Under the pieces are notes generated by a model, which was given only the letters and a program-made list of their open reading frames with translations, was not told where the DNA came from and ran no database searches. Both the position numbers and the translations under genes were made by a program. Shown here one piece after another: positions 32,001-38,691 of a stretch of 64,000 bases of DNA. The stretch comes from Platanthera guangdongensis. Taxonomy: Eukaryota; Streptophyta; Magnoliopsida; Asparagales; Orchidaceae. The stretch is taken from assembly GCA_039583875.1 (NCBI GenBank), contig CM077152.1, forward strand, positions 15,797,059 to 15,861,058. The letters are read 5' to 3'. Numbering within the stretch: the stretch's first letter is position 1; each line of letters opens with the position of its first letter.

Positions 32001-34856
32001 TGTGCCCACTGGTATGCGTCGCCCTCCAAGTGAAACGACGCCAACTGCACTCATTGCTCATTAGGGATCTCTTGGTATGTGAAGAACAACTCGGCCTTTT
32101 GTACCCATTCCAGCGCGTCACTACCCCGGAATGTCGGAAAATTCATCCGCGTTCGTTTTGGTTGCATAACGGCCCGCTGGTTCGCTCCTCCATTCCTGCC
32201 ATACCCTGGATCTAGCCCTGCTGGCCTGATTGGTTCCGCCACTAGATTCGGCCGACCATAGTAGTCTTGATAATGTTCCCCGCCGTATCCCCCTCCCATA
32301 GGAGGGCCCTCCTCGCCATCAAAAACGTGTCTGGGAGGATATCCCTGCCATTGTTCGCCTTGCCCCATCCTCGCCGGAGCCCCTAGTGCCGGCGGCCTGG
32401 GGAGGATCCCATTTCCAGCGCCATTTGGACCCCCCATGTGCGGCGGCGGCCTCCAACTCTGCTCCTGATGTCCAAAAGGGCGGCCGGCAGCCACCCCGGC
32501 GACTCCACCGCCGGCGGCCACCCCTCCCGGGCCGGTCCACCCCCCGGCGACCTGCTGGTGGGGGTTTGGTCCCAGTCCGATCCACGGTCTGGCGGCAGGG
32601 ACGCCCGCACCTGGGCTCCGCGGAAATTGCGCCGTCGGCCCTGTAGGGCTCGGCTGCGCCGACGGGTCACTGTGGCCGGCCGGCCAGCCTGATTCCGGGT
32701 TGGGGCCGCTGTAGGGCATCATTCCCGAACCTCCTGTGGTGCCTCCGGTGGGTGATGGTGCCGCATGTGACGATTCCCCCTGTTCCGCCGTTTTCCCCCT
32801 TAGGGTTTGCGTTAACTGCGCCTTCAGCTCATCCATGCGTCCTTCCATGCGTTCTTCCAGATTTTTCGTGGAGGTTTTGACTTGTTCTTCGATCCCGGAC
32901 ACTGAATCCGCCAAGGCGACGTAGTTTTCTTCGATGGTGGCTAAGCGTGTCATTTCCGCCTCCGTGTGTGTCACCATTGTCGCAGGAACGATGCTTTGAT
33001 ACCAAATGTTATGACCTGTCTAGGAGATGAAGAGGAAGTAGGAAGAAGGCTAGAGGATTAGGGTTTAGGAGAGGAAGAAGACAAAGGATATCTGGAATAA
33101 TCTTCTTGTCCCACCAAGGAGGAGGGGTTGGGTATTTATGCTCCCACCCAACCCCTAGGGCCGGCCGGCCCCATTGGGGCTGAAACCATGTGGTTCAGCC
33201 CTCATTCTGCTTTATTGTTGGGTTCGGGCTGAGCCGGATGGTTCAGCCCGGTTTTCATTCTCCATCTCTTCGGCCTTCACGCGTATTTAAATCCACGGAA
33301 ACGTAGATCGTCCGGGGGCATAACATATATCAACATGCATCTATTGCTCTTGAGGCTTATTTGGTGGCTTGAAGTTCGAAAACATGGTTATAAAACCGAG
33401 TTTGCTCGGCTTCTTCATTTGTTTGAGTTTCCATTAATTTTTCACGTTGAAATGAAATCCCAATTTTTGAGAAATTTTGTAAAAGTTTGTTCTGTTTGAA
33501 TTCAATGTTATTGTCACACTAAGTCTAACCAAATAACAAATTCAACCTCTTACATATAGCTTATTTTCAAATTCCAAGCAACCAAATGAGGCATGATTTA
33601 TAGTTTTGTTGCATGTCATCCGGTTTTCCTCCGGTCTAGGGAATCAGACCGCCTTAACTTAGAGTCGGATCGGGCGCGCAAACAGTCAATGAAAATCTAG
33701 CAGCAATGACAAGAGGCTTTTTTTATCTTGGAAAATCTGGAAAGGAGGATGAAAAATCACGTGGCCGAATCGGTGTCGGGACAAAATTCATTATTTATCT
33801 TTGAGTTTACAAGTATTGGGAGTTTCCTCGGATGGTGATAGGCTACCGCTCTGTTACAAGCTCTGAGTACAGAAAAATCAGAAAATAAACTAAATTCACG
33901 TAGCTTGCATGAGTGTGTCTACGAGAGTGTTCCTATGCAGGAGCTACGAGCGTTTTCCAATGCCTTTTCTTGAGCTCACCGAAACGTCCAAGTGAGCGTC
34001 GGGGATTGTGCAAGATAGAGAGAGGGCGGACGAATTCCAAGCAGAGAAACAATCTAAGTCTCACGTTCTCTCCGGAAAACCTCAGAGTTCTCTCCAATCT
34101 CTGGAGTTGCTTGTCTTCAAATGAAGGTATGGGGGCCTTTTTATATTTTACTAGAGAACGTGCTGGTAATTGCGTCGGACTGGATCCTGAGTTGGTGAAT
34201 GACGTCGCTCCGTTTCGGTCACCTGGATCACCAATTTTTGTAAAATGACAAAGATGCCCCCCGGACGGCACGGACAAGTTGCCCGACGGCGGCCGCCGGT
34301 GCGCCCGCGCTCAAGGGCCGCGCGCTGCGCTCGTGCCCTCGTGCGGTGCATGTGCTCACGCGTTGCGGAGGCGCGGGCACGTTCCGCGAGAGCGGGGGTT
34401 GGTGGTGTGTGTGGGGAGGGGGGCGTGGGTTGCGCGTGCGCGTTGGGGCCGGTCGCGCTTGTGTGTGTTTCTTGCACGATTGTTTGGCTTCCTTGGCTTG
34501 GTTTGCGAAAACTCAGGGGGAATCCATCAAGTTTGAAATTATTATGCATCATAAACTTGGGCACATTCTCTTAAAATGATGTTCTGGTGATTAAATTACA
34601 AACCTGTTCTTCATTCGTGCAGGTTTACGTTATTCATTTCAAATGCAACAAGAAGCTCATACGTGAATATCCAAATCTGTTCAATTACACCAAAGACATG
34701 TACCAAATCCCTGGCATAAGTAGCACCGTTAACATGGAACACATAAAGAAGAGCTACTACGGAAGCCATCCTACTCTGGATCCATACGGAGTTATTCCAG
34801 TTGGATCCAACACAGATTATTCTGCTCCTCATGATAGAGAAAGGTTCAGCAAGTAG
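9801..34856 (+). CDS. Glutathionyl-hydroquinone reductase, Xi-class GST (copy 1, five exons)
   Basis: Exons 9801-10013, 10116-10292, 10406-10630, 10717-10845 and 34623-34856 join in phase 0 at every GT-AG junction to give 325 residues, the usual family length. The family reduces glutathionyl-hydroquinones to hydroquinones using a single catalytic Cys in a thioredoxin fold. Visible here: active-site motif CPFACR with Cys49 (family consensus CPWAxR, so Trp to Phe is unusual), YTVPVLWDK with cis-Pro130, the glutathione-contacting ESSEIIRM (144-151), and the helical C-terminal domain from about 155, with ICGN and [17 protein letters not shown]. The start ATG matches the N terminus of copy 2. Intron 4 is about 23.8 kb, includes a 500-N gap and holds several retrotransposons. 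The frame is intact, but correct splicing across such an intron is unproven. A neighbouring paralogue lies at 38692-40376. Confidence 0.85.
10018..10057 (+). repeat. (CT)n microsatellite in GHR copy 1 intron 1
   Basis: About 20 uninterrupted CT dinucleotides immediately after the splice donor of intron 1. Confidence 0.95.
10975..11007. repeat. Poly-G run, 33 bases
   Basis: The longest homopolymer in the window, about 130 bases into intron 4 of GHR copy 1. Just before it, 10910-10970 is a small inverted repeat (TTTACATTGTTAA facing TTAACAATGTAAA). Confidence 0.95.
11008..12415. other. Intron 4 DNA of GHR copy 1, mostly unremarkable
   Basis: AT-rich, without coding signal. A perfect 20-base palindrome (CCCTCTATAT and its mirror) lies at 11523-11542, and 11090-11400 is GC-richer and may be an old repeat. 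Confidence 0.5.
12416..12885 (+). repeat. Candidate solo LTR
   Basis: Begins TGTTAATG and ends AATAACA, giving the inverted TGTTA/TAACA ends usual for LTRs. It contains a TATA-like CTTATATAAGGAG, followed by a CT-rich R/U5-like stretch. No matching 5-bp target duplication was found (TGAGA versus TATTT), so the borders remain uncertain. Confidence 0.45.
12981..13298 (-). repeat. 3' LTR of Gy-A
   Basis: 318 bp, the partner of 27292-27601. The left flank is target duplication GTGTC. A polypurine tract is next to it on the inside (minus-strand GGGAAGGGCTGGGA). Confidence 0.9.
14043..14714 (-). pseudogene. Gy-A integrase C terminus and chromodomain
   Basis: The frame contains the [19 protein letters not shown] block of Gypsy integrase C termini (GPY/F module), then [11 protein letters not shown]. 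After a linker comes a chromodomain ([22 protein letters not shown]). The chromodomain places the element among plant chromoviruses and would direct integration to particular chromatin. Residues after about 14100 have no domain. The integrase core between here and 15117 is frameshifted. Confidence 0.75.
15117..16701 (-). pseudogene. Gy-A RT C terminus, RNase H and integrase zinc finger (left copy)
   Basis: From right to left: RT thumb/connection with [20 protein letters not shown] and [16 protein letters not shown] (16106-16399), an RNase H start with [16 protein letters not shown] (15874-16071), its end with [19 protein letters not shown], then an H-H-C-C integrase zinc finger ending [10 protein letters not shown] (15117-15806). 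Frameshifts separate the blocks. The segment ends exactly where Gy-E inserted at 16702. Confidence 0.8.
16702..17085 (+). repeat. 5' LTR of Gy-E
   Basis: 384 bp with TGTTACCG...CGGTAACA ends, a TATA-like CATTATATAAGAGG near 16920 and a (CT)n stretch at 17010-17033. The tRNA used for priming is unclear: the adjacent TTTGGTCCGACC only partly resembles an initiator-Met site. Confidence 0.8.
17138..18180 (+). pseudogene. Gy-E gag, one frameshift
   Basis: Opens at the ATG of MSVSTRNS. A capsid segment ([19 protein letters not shown] and later [18 protein letters not shown]) precedes a frameshift near 17900. In the shifted frame follows the zinc finger [15 protein letters not shown], a CX2CX7HX2C variant shared with Gy-A and Gy-C. 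In-frame continuation into protease indicates a single gag-pol reading frame before decay. Confidence 0.75.
18180..20427 (+). pseudogene. Gy-E protease, reverse transcriptase and RNase H
   Basis: Protease active site [11 protein letters not shown] is intact, followed by [19 protein letters not shown] begins [18 protein letters not shown] and continues [20 protein letters not shown] frameshift near 19160 moves to [19 protein letters not shown]; a second near 19425 falls on the catalytic motif, where the expected F-F-D-D reads F-Y-D. RNase H ([31 protein letters not shown]) is open. Integrase is lost in the N gap. The element cannot be autonomous as sequenced. Confidence 0.85.
20428..20927. other. 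Assembly gap, exactly 500 N
   Basis: A run of exactly 500 N is the conventional placeholder for a scaffold join of unknown size. The left edge is in Gy-E RNase H/integrase linker and the right edge in the antisense ORF of Gy-X, so at least parts of both elements are missing. Confidence 0.97.
20928..22283 (-). pseudogene. Antisense extra ORF of Gy-X (spliced, 3' end in gap)
   Basis: The first exon (22283 to about 21737) begins [20 protein letters not shown], continues with a helical block ([19 protein letters not shown]) and an Ala/Lys-rich region with GEKPAGEKP repeats and a KKKKKK basic patch. Consistent introns: GAG|GTACCC...TTGCAG|GGGACG (about 21736-21660) and CAG|GTATGCG...CAGAG|CCG near 21253-21190. 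The last exon is acidic then coiled-coil-like until the gap. It resembles, in layout, the aORF of Tat-1: helical start, low-complexity middle, charged coiled coil. I do not know its function. Confidence 0.45.
22610..22815 (+). repeat. Minisatellite in the Gy-X LTR, ~43-bp units
   Basis: Four to five copies of GTTGAGTGATGCTTCTCCAC followed by TCAACGCTC-C-GCCAGC. Spacing is about 43 bp. The open frame on the minus strand over it is a repeat artefact. Confidence 0.8.
22963..22974 (+). promoter_or_regulatory. TATA box of the Gy-X LTR
   Basis: CTATAAATAGAC, with a T/C-rich leader downstream, about 270 bases before the LTR end. Confidence 0.5.
23236..24590 (-). pseudogene. Gy-A RT C terminus and RNase H (right copy)
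   Basis: A second version of the segment at 15348-16701, about 4% diverged, with the same blocks ([36 protein letters not shown]) and its own small indels. It starts with the Gy-X target AGAAT and, unlike the left copy, runs on through the Gy-E insertion point into the rest of RT. Confidence 0.85.
24575..25329 (-). pseudogene. Gy-A protease and RT N terminus
   Basis: The protease frame starts [12 protein letters not shown], so the catalytic D-S-G has become D-N-E, a loss of the active-site triad. It continues [17 protein letters not shown]. The RT start reads [19 protein letters not shown] and [12 protein letters not shown]. Two frames overlap because of an internal shift and a short duplication near 24830-24860 (GGAGCAATTGTT repeated). 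Confidence 0.8.
25480..27272 (-). pseudogene. Gy-A gag, interrupted by PAL-1
   Basis: From right to left: a coiled-coil-like N terminus (26967-27272), the capsid block (26409-26645: [39 protein letters not shown]) and, beyond PAL-1, the continuation and a zinc finger [16 protein letters not shown] near 25530. The capsid reading frame continues exactly across PAL-1 once the element and one 5-bp target copy are ignored, so PAL-1 inserted cleanly. Confidence 0.75.
25891..26411. mobile_element. PAL-1: palindromic tRNA-like element with 5-bp TSD
   Basis: 521 bp with ends TGATACGGGC...GCCCGTATCA and target duplication GTCTT on each side (25886-25890, 26412-26416). The outer ~120-bp arms match with a single mismatch. 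The middle holds four tRNA-like modules in alternating orientation. The clearest, at 26205-26275, has an A-box-like CGGCTCAGTTGG (26209-26220) and a B-box-like GGTTCAAATC (26260-26269), 51 bases apart, with CTCTTATCAAGGTC between, as in tRNA-Lys-like genes. TG...CA ends and a 5-bp target duplication suggest insertion by a retroviral-type integrase. Confidence 0.75.
27292..27601 (-). repeat. 5' LTR of Gy-A
   Basis: 310 bp, bordered outside by target duplication GTGTC (27602-27606). The inside neighbour in minus orientation is ACTTGGTGATCTCG, which does not match an initiator-Met primer site well. Confidence 0.9.
27730..28049 (-). repeat. 3' LTR of Gy-C
   Basis: 320 bp. The adjacent inside sequence on the minus strand is GATGGGGAGGGGA, a polypurine tract. 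Confidence 0.92.
28050..30115 (-). pseudogene. Gy-C RNase H, integrase and chromodomain
   Basis: A long open block (662 codons, 30115-28127) holds the end of RT ([18 protein letters not shown]), RNase H ([37 protein letters not shown]), an H-H-C-C integrase zinc finger ending CDVCQRQK, and an integrase core with the D-D-E residues visible ([26 protein letters not shown]). Then come [14 protein letters not shown] and a chromodomain-like [14 protein letters not shown], where an in-frame stop falls; the chromodomain continues after it ([16 protein letters not shown]). The catalytic residues are intact, so decay is limited. Confidence 0.9.
30067..30800 (-). pseudogene. Gy-C reverse transcriptase
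   Basis: Contains [39 protein letters not shown] and the catalytic FFDD motif (followed by S rather than the usual I). Frameshifts near 30115 and 30720 detach it from RNase H and protease. Confidence 0.85.
30726..32977 (-). pseudogene. Gy-C gag and protease
   Basis: Starts [20 protein letters not shown] with a coiled coil, then a long Gly/Pro-rich linker, then the capsid ([20 protein letters not shown]). A TGA stop interrupts at about 32050, and a frameshift follows near 31800. The zinc finger is [16 protein letters not shown] (CX2CX7HX2C). The protease active site [12 protein letters not shown] is intact, followed by [17 protein letters not shown]. One stop and two frameshifts disable the otherwise complete polyprotein. 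Confidence 0.85.
32989..33006 (-). promoter_or_regulatory. Gy-C primer-binding site
   Basis: On the minus strand TTTGGTATCAAAGCATCG follows the 5' LTR directly. It matches the initiator tRNA-Met complement (TGGTATCAGAGC) with one difference. Confidence 0.85.
33007..33325 (-). repeat. 5' LTR of Gy-C
   Basis: 319 bp partner of 27730-28049, bordered by target duplication TATAT. Confidence 0.92.
33600..34560. repeat. LTR-like/GC-rich repeat remnant near GHR exon 5
   Basis: Shares scattered phrases with 8150-9180 (ACCG.CTTA...CGCGCAA.CAGT; GATAGGC..CCGCTC; a promoter-like AT stretch then a GC-rich block). It ends about 60 bases before the exon 5 acceptor. Long open frames in 34245-34574 are in GC-rich low-complexity sequence with no domain. 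33326-33599 is plain AT-rich intron. Confidence 0.35.
34623..34856 (+). CDS. Terminal exon of GHR copy 1
   Basis: After the acceptor TTCGTGCAG the exon opens [12 protein letters not shown] and continues with [35 protein letters not shown] and SAPHDRERF, the conserved C-terminal helices and tail of plant GHRs. It has the same 234-base length and phase as the last exons of copies 2 and 3. Assignment to copy 1 rests on order, strand, phase and the fact that exons 1-4 lack only this part. Confidence 0.85.
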   Translation, partial: VYVIHFKCNKKLIREYPNLFNYTKDMYQIPGISSTVNMEHIKKSYYGSHPTLDPYGVIPVGSNTDYSAPHDRERFSK

Positions 34857-36779
34857 AGATCTGTGGCCTGCTTTTTTACGCATGTACAGTTTCATTGTGG
34901 TAAACATATTTATGGTGTTCAATTGTTGTTTCTGTGTATATATTATGGGGTTATTTCGTTGTGGTAACATTTGTTTGTGCACAAATATATTATGGATTTT
35001 TTATGCCATTATGGATTTGTTACATGCAAACATTGTTGGCCATCGAAGGAAAGAGCCTTCTCTTCGTCCTAAATACTTGTGATGTTCTTGTCATCTTCTT
35101 CCTCCTGATTTTTGCATCCATTTTGTTCTCGTTTCACTTGTTTAGTTTGTTTTGTGTAGTTTATTACCAGAAACAGTTTCTAAGAGTCGATTTGACAAGC
35201 CCGTTGACATGATGCTCAACGAAGCTTGCCTTTGGATCCATGAATTTCCGCAAGAGGATGGGTCAGGATTGATAATAAGCATCCATGCATTCTTACATTT
35301 GTATGTTGGAAGGGTTAATGATGAGGAGAGGGTGAAAGGGGATAAGAGAGCTGAGAGTAGAACCAGTGGGAAAGAACTTTCTGAAAGGAGGGACATATTC
35401 TTTGAGATAGTTGGCTTTAATGGTCATTCTTATGTTGACCCAAAACTATCTGTTGCCCATGCACCCACGAGAGAATGCCCAAGGGGACTAGTGATAATGG
35501 GAATAAAGTTTTAGCCTTCATTTATGGATGAGAAGATTTTACTAAATTATGCTCTGTTTGGGAAAGTGTTGACGGTTTTGCACGCAATTATGGAAAACAA
35601 AGGTATCATTCGAGTAGAAAGTTCAGAAATTTGAAGAAACTCTCAATTAAGTATTATGTTTCCTTAGCTTGGAATCATACTAAAATGTTTTTGTTGGTTT
35701 GTGGTGATGGCTTCCTTTGAAGTCAATCTATTTCTAATGTTGGTACTAGCCTACAATATAATTCATGGGTGACTTTGTTCAAGGAGACCTTATAATGCTC
35801 GAGAAAAATTTTATGCAAGGCCAATTTCTCGGCAAAGTCTGGCTTATGGAGGATTTATTTCCCTATCGACAGTCCGCAAGGATTGAGCTCATAAACTTAT
35901 CATTAGGATGAAGTTCATTTAGGGTTCATGTCAACCCAAAAAAACACTCAATTGTTATGCTCATATATATTCATACTTTAAAGTATACATAATTCACATA
36001 TATGCTCACCTATTTTCATTACGATTGTTTTAAAGTTCTAAGGATTATGGTATGAACACTTCTGCCGGAATACTCTCTTTTAGTACGCTCAAAATTACCT
36101 TTCCTGTGCTCATACGTGCTTATTATGATCAAATGTGCTTGCTAGTTATGCTCAATAATATGTTTAACTCCCGGCGAGTTTTATCTACATTTAGCTCACC
36201 ACGCCTCAAATTTATAGGTGTGACGAAAAGGCGCAAAAGTTAGCAATGAGTACTCAATGCGCATAACAATCTAAAACACACAAGAATTTCTAGCATATTT
36301 CATGTCTTTGGAACATGCAGCAGATTTCAAGCTTATATTTAAGTTTACCAGTAGCGGGGTACATACTTGCCCATGCTGATGCGATAGTCGATAGTATATA
36401 TGGCTTTCTCAACTAATAAAAGGCTGCCCTGTGCATAAAGCCATCCCGTGTAGGCGTGCAAATAAAGCCCACTGGGCTCAGGCTAGCTTCGGGTCCCCTG
36501 GGCCAAGGCTATTTTGTTGCTAGGCCTAGGACTTTTAATGATGTAGTCATCCATGCTTAATATTTCTAATATAATGATATTTGTACATTTATTGCTCAAA
36601 AAAAACTTAAAATTTAACAATGTAAGGGTTGCGATGGCGGTGCTAGATCCACTTTTATGTTCAAAACTTTTCTTTCTTTGGCGGGGGTCATGATCGAATG
36701 TATATTCAACAAATATATATTCTACAGTGGCATTTTTTTTCAAAACTTATCAAAGCAAAAAATGCCGCACCAAATAGAT
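34857..36779. other. Region between GHR copies; one unrecognised ORF
   Basis: After the GHR copy 1 stop there is AT-rich DNA. A plus-strand frame of 120 codons (35152-35514, with LNEACLWIHEFPQEDGSG and a Lys/Arg/Glu-rich middle) has no domain I recognise; its composition is protein-like, but splicing or homology cannot be judged here. The rest shows no coding signal or repeat structure. Confidence 0.3.
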
Positions 36780-36782
36780 TTA

Positions 36783-36913
36783 GATTCCGTTTGGGGGGAC
36801 TTATTTTCACCGGTCAAGCGGTTACGACCGCACGAAGCGGACCATAATTTATGATCTGGTTCGTGCGGTTGTAACCGCTTGACCGGTGAGAATAAGTCCC
36901 GCCAAACGGAGCC
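36783..36913. mobile_element. Tourist/Harbinger-like MITE 1
   Basis: 131-bp foldback with ends GATTCCGTTTGG/CCAAACGGAGCC and 3-bp target duplication TTA (36780-36782, 36914-36916). The whole element is a near-palindrome around TATGATC. End sequence and TTA duplication fit PIF/Harbinger (Tourist-like) MITEs. Confidence 0.8.
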
Positions 36914-37160
36914 TTAGACTTCATTTGACACAATAGTGGCGGTCGCAAACATATGAGTTAAATCGTCATTCGTTAAGCATCTCCTAACAAACTTCATTTA
37001 TTTAAACATAGAAGTGGATGAAGTTCCTTAGGTGTGTGTTAATGAATGACAGTTTAACCCTCATGTTCACGACCCCCACTACCGTGCCAACTGCCAAACA
37101 GAGCCTTAAAAGCCTGCGGTGTCTCTTCCAGTTTTGGAGGGCTTTCTTTCGTGCTTTCAT

Positions 37161-37314
37161 TTTGTGAAAAATACCACCATCTCTAATGTTATGTTTGTTT
37201 TCTCTGCCAGTGAGAAAAGTGGCTCATTCAAAATTAATTGTTTCGTCATTCTAAAAAGTTACCGGCAGAAGAAAAAACAAACGTAACATTAGGGACGATA
37301 GCGTTTTTCAAAAA
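37161..37314. mobile_element. Foldback element (MITE-like)
   Basis: Arms TTTGTGAAAAATACC...TCTCTGCCAG facing CCGGCAGAAG...GCGTTTTTCAAAA with several mismatches over about 50 bp. No clear target duplication. It is probably an older MITE of a different family from its neighbours. Confidence 0.5.
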
Positions 37315-37449
37315 ATAAAAAGGAGGAAAAAAATCCCCCTCAAAGAGTCTTAGGTTCTATGGGGGGGGGCATGAACCAAACCTTGGTATTTTCACGGGCT
37401 CTGTTTGCGGTCGAAACTGTTTGAGATCGTAACCGCTTGATTGGTGAAA

Positions 37450-37537
37450 ATAAAATTCCGTTTGGAGGGACTTATTTTTACCGGCTAAGTGATTACGATA
37501 GCATGAATCGGATCAAAGAAGTCCCCCAAACGGAGCC
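37450..37537. mobile_element. Tourist-like MITE, partial copy
   Basis: Ends ATTCCGTTTGG and CCAAACGGAGCC as in MITE 1, but the interior is diverged. It abuts the TAA that serves as target duplication of the next copy. Confidence 0.6.
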
Positions 37538-37540
37538 TAA

Positions 37541-37662
37541 GGCTCCGTTTGGCGGGACTTATTTTCACCGGTTACGACCGCATGAACCGGACCATAATTA
37601 AGGCCCGATTCATGCGGTTGTAACCGTTTGACCGGTGAAAATAAGTCATTCCAAACGGAGCC
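37541..37662. mobile_element. Tourist/Harbinger-like MITE 2
   Basis: 122-bp foldback GGCTCCGTTTGG...CCAAACGGAGCC with target duplication TAA (37538-37540, 37663-37665). Same family as MITE 1. It lies about 220 bases before the possible first exon of GHR copy 2. Confidence 0.85.
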
Positions 37663-37877
37663 TAAATCCTCTTGGAGGCTAGTACTTCAGTATTCGCGGC
37701 CCAGCCATATGACAAGGCGACCTGCCGAATACCAGCTGGTCAGCAATTTGGTACCGCGGTAGCGGCCTCCACTTGTGGGGCCGCCCTTTTTTAATCCTAA
37801 TACAATAATAATGACGTTTAAAATTGTTTTTTTCTCTGGCTTCTTCAACGAGATGCTTTTTATAGTTTAATTAATTA

Positions 37878-37949
37878 ATGGTGGCCTCTGCAGCCATCCG
37901 CAATCTGTCCTTCGTCTCTTTCATCGGCGTTCTCCCCACTTTCGCCAAG
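37878..37949 (+). CDS. Possible N-terminal extension exon of GHR copy 2
   Basis: ATG opens 24 codons (MVASAAIRNLSFVSFIGVLP...), then AAG|GTGAATAAC, a splice donor in phase 0. The acceptor TTTCTTCAG at 38679 continues CAA ACA CTT TCA and then the known start ATG at 38692 in the same frame, with no stop. The extension is hydrophobic and Ser/Ala-rich with no acidic residues, as in organelle-targeting or signal sequences. It may equally be a 5' untranslated exon; no counterpart could be aligned in copy 1. Confidence 0.35.
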
Positions 37950-38691
37950 GTGAATAACAGCTTCCTCAGCTTGATTCCTCCTCCTCCTCCAGCTGCGATT
38001 TACTGCTCTTCCGCTCTTATTTTTCGTTTTACTTTTTTTTTTAATTCTGTTTTAGCTGCTAAATTAGACAGATTTTTATCTAGAACTTTGACATCCGCAT
38101 GGTCAACGATGAATGGTTTGGGTTCATCTTAAATATTTTAGATCATGATTTTGGATTTAGGATGGGTTGCCATTTTTTAGGGTTTCTTTGAAGCAATGAA
38201 TAAGAAAAGATCCAAAGGCAATTAGTTATAGGCCATGTCTGCCAATTTTCTGTCAAAGAGTTGGATTGACTGTTGATTTCTACTTGAATTGTCATCCACA
38301 GAAGCAAATTCTGCAGAAAATTTTATGTATTCTTGTAAAGGAAGTAAATTGGGTATTTAGCATCTATTGATACAAATTTTGTCTTCTGTTCAGAAGTAGG
38401 ATTAGCTGCAATTGTTCTGTTTTGGGGATTTCTTTCTTGTGGTGAATATACAGAGCTTAGGATCTGTTTTCTGGCCATTTATTTTCTTGAACTTAGAAAA
38501 CATTGTTTCAAAAACTCTTGACTTTTAGAATCAATAAACTGAAATTCTACAAGCTGAATTGCAAGCAAACGATGTCATGCTGGCATCTTAGAAGAATCAT
38601 TTAACCACTTCAGTACTTTCTTGTCTTTGAGCATCAATCATCTGCTCTTGGGCTGATTTTCAAGTAATGGTTTCTTCAGCAAACACTTTCA

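Larger units (their letters stand above)
27730..33325 (-). mobile_element. Ty3/Gypsy chromovirus Gy-C, nearly complete
   Basis: LTRs 27730-28049 and 33007-33325 (TGTTATGACC...GGCATAACA) with target duplication TATAT on both sides (27725-27729, 33326-33330). LTRs differ at about a dozen of 320 positions (about 4%). Complete order gag, protease, RT, RNase H, integrase, chromodomain-like end. Primer-binding site and polypurine tract are present. It is younger than Gy-A next door (about 9% LTR divergence). It lies in intron 4 of GHR copy 1, antisense to it. Confidence 0.92.

Noticed and set aside
34245..34574. Overlapping GC-rich frames before GHR exon 5
   Set aside because: Present in three frames at once and on both strands, as expected of GC-rich non-coding DNA.
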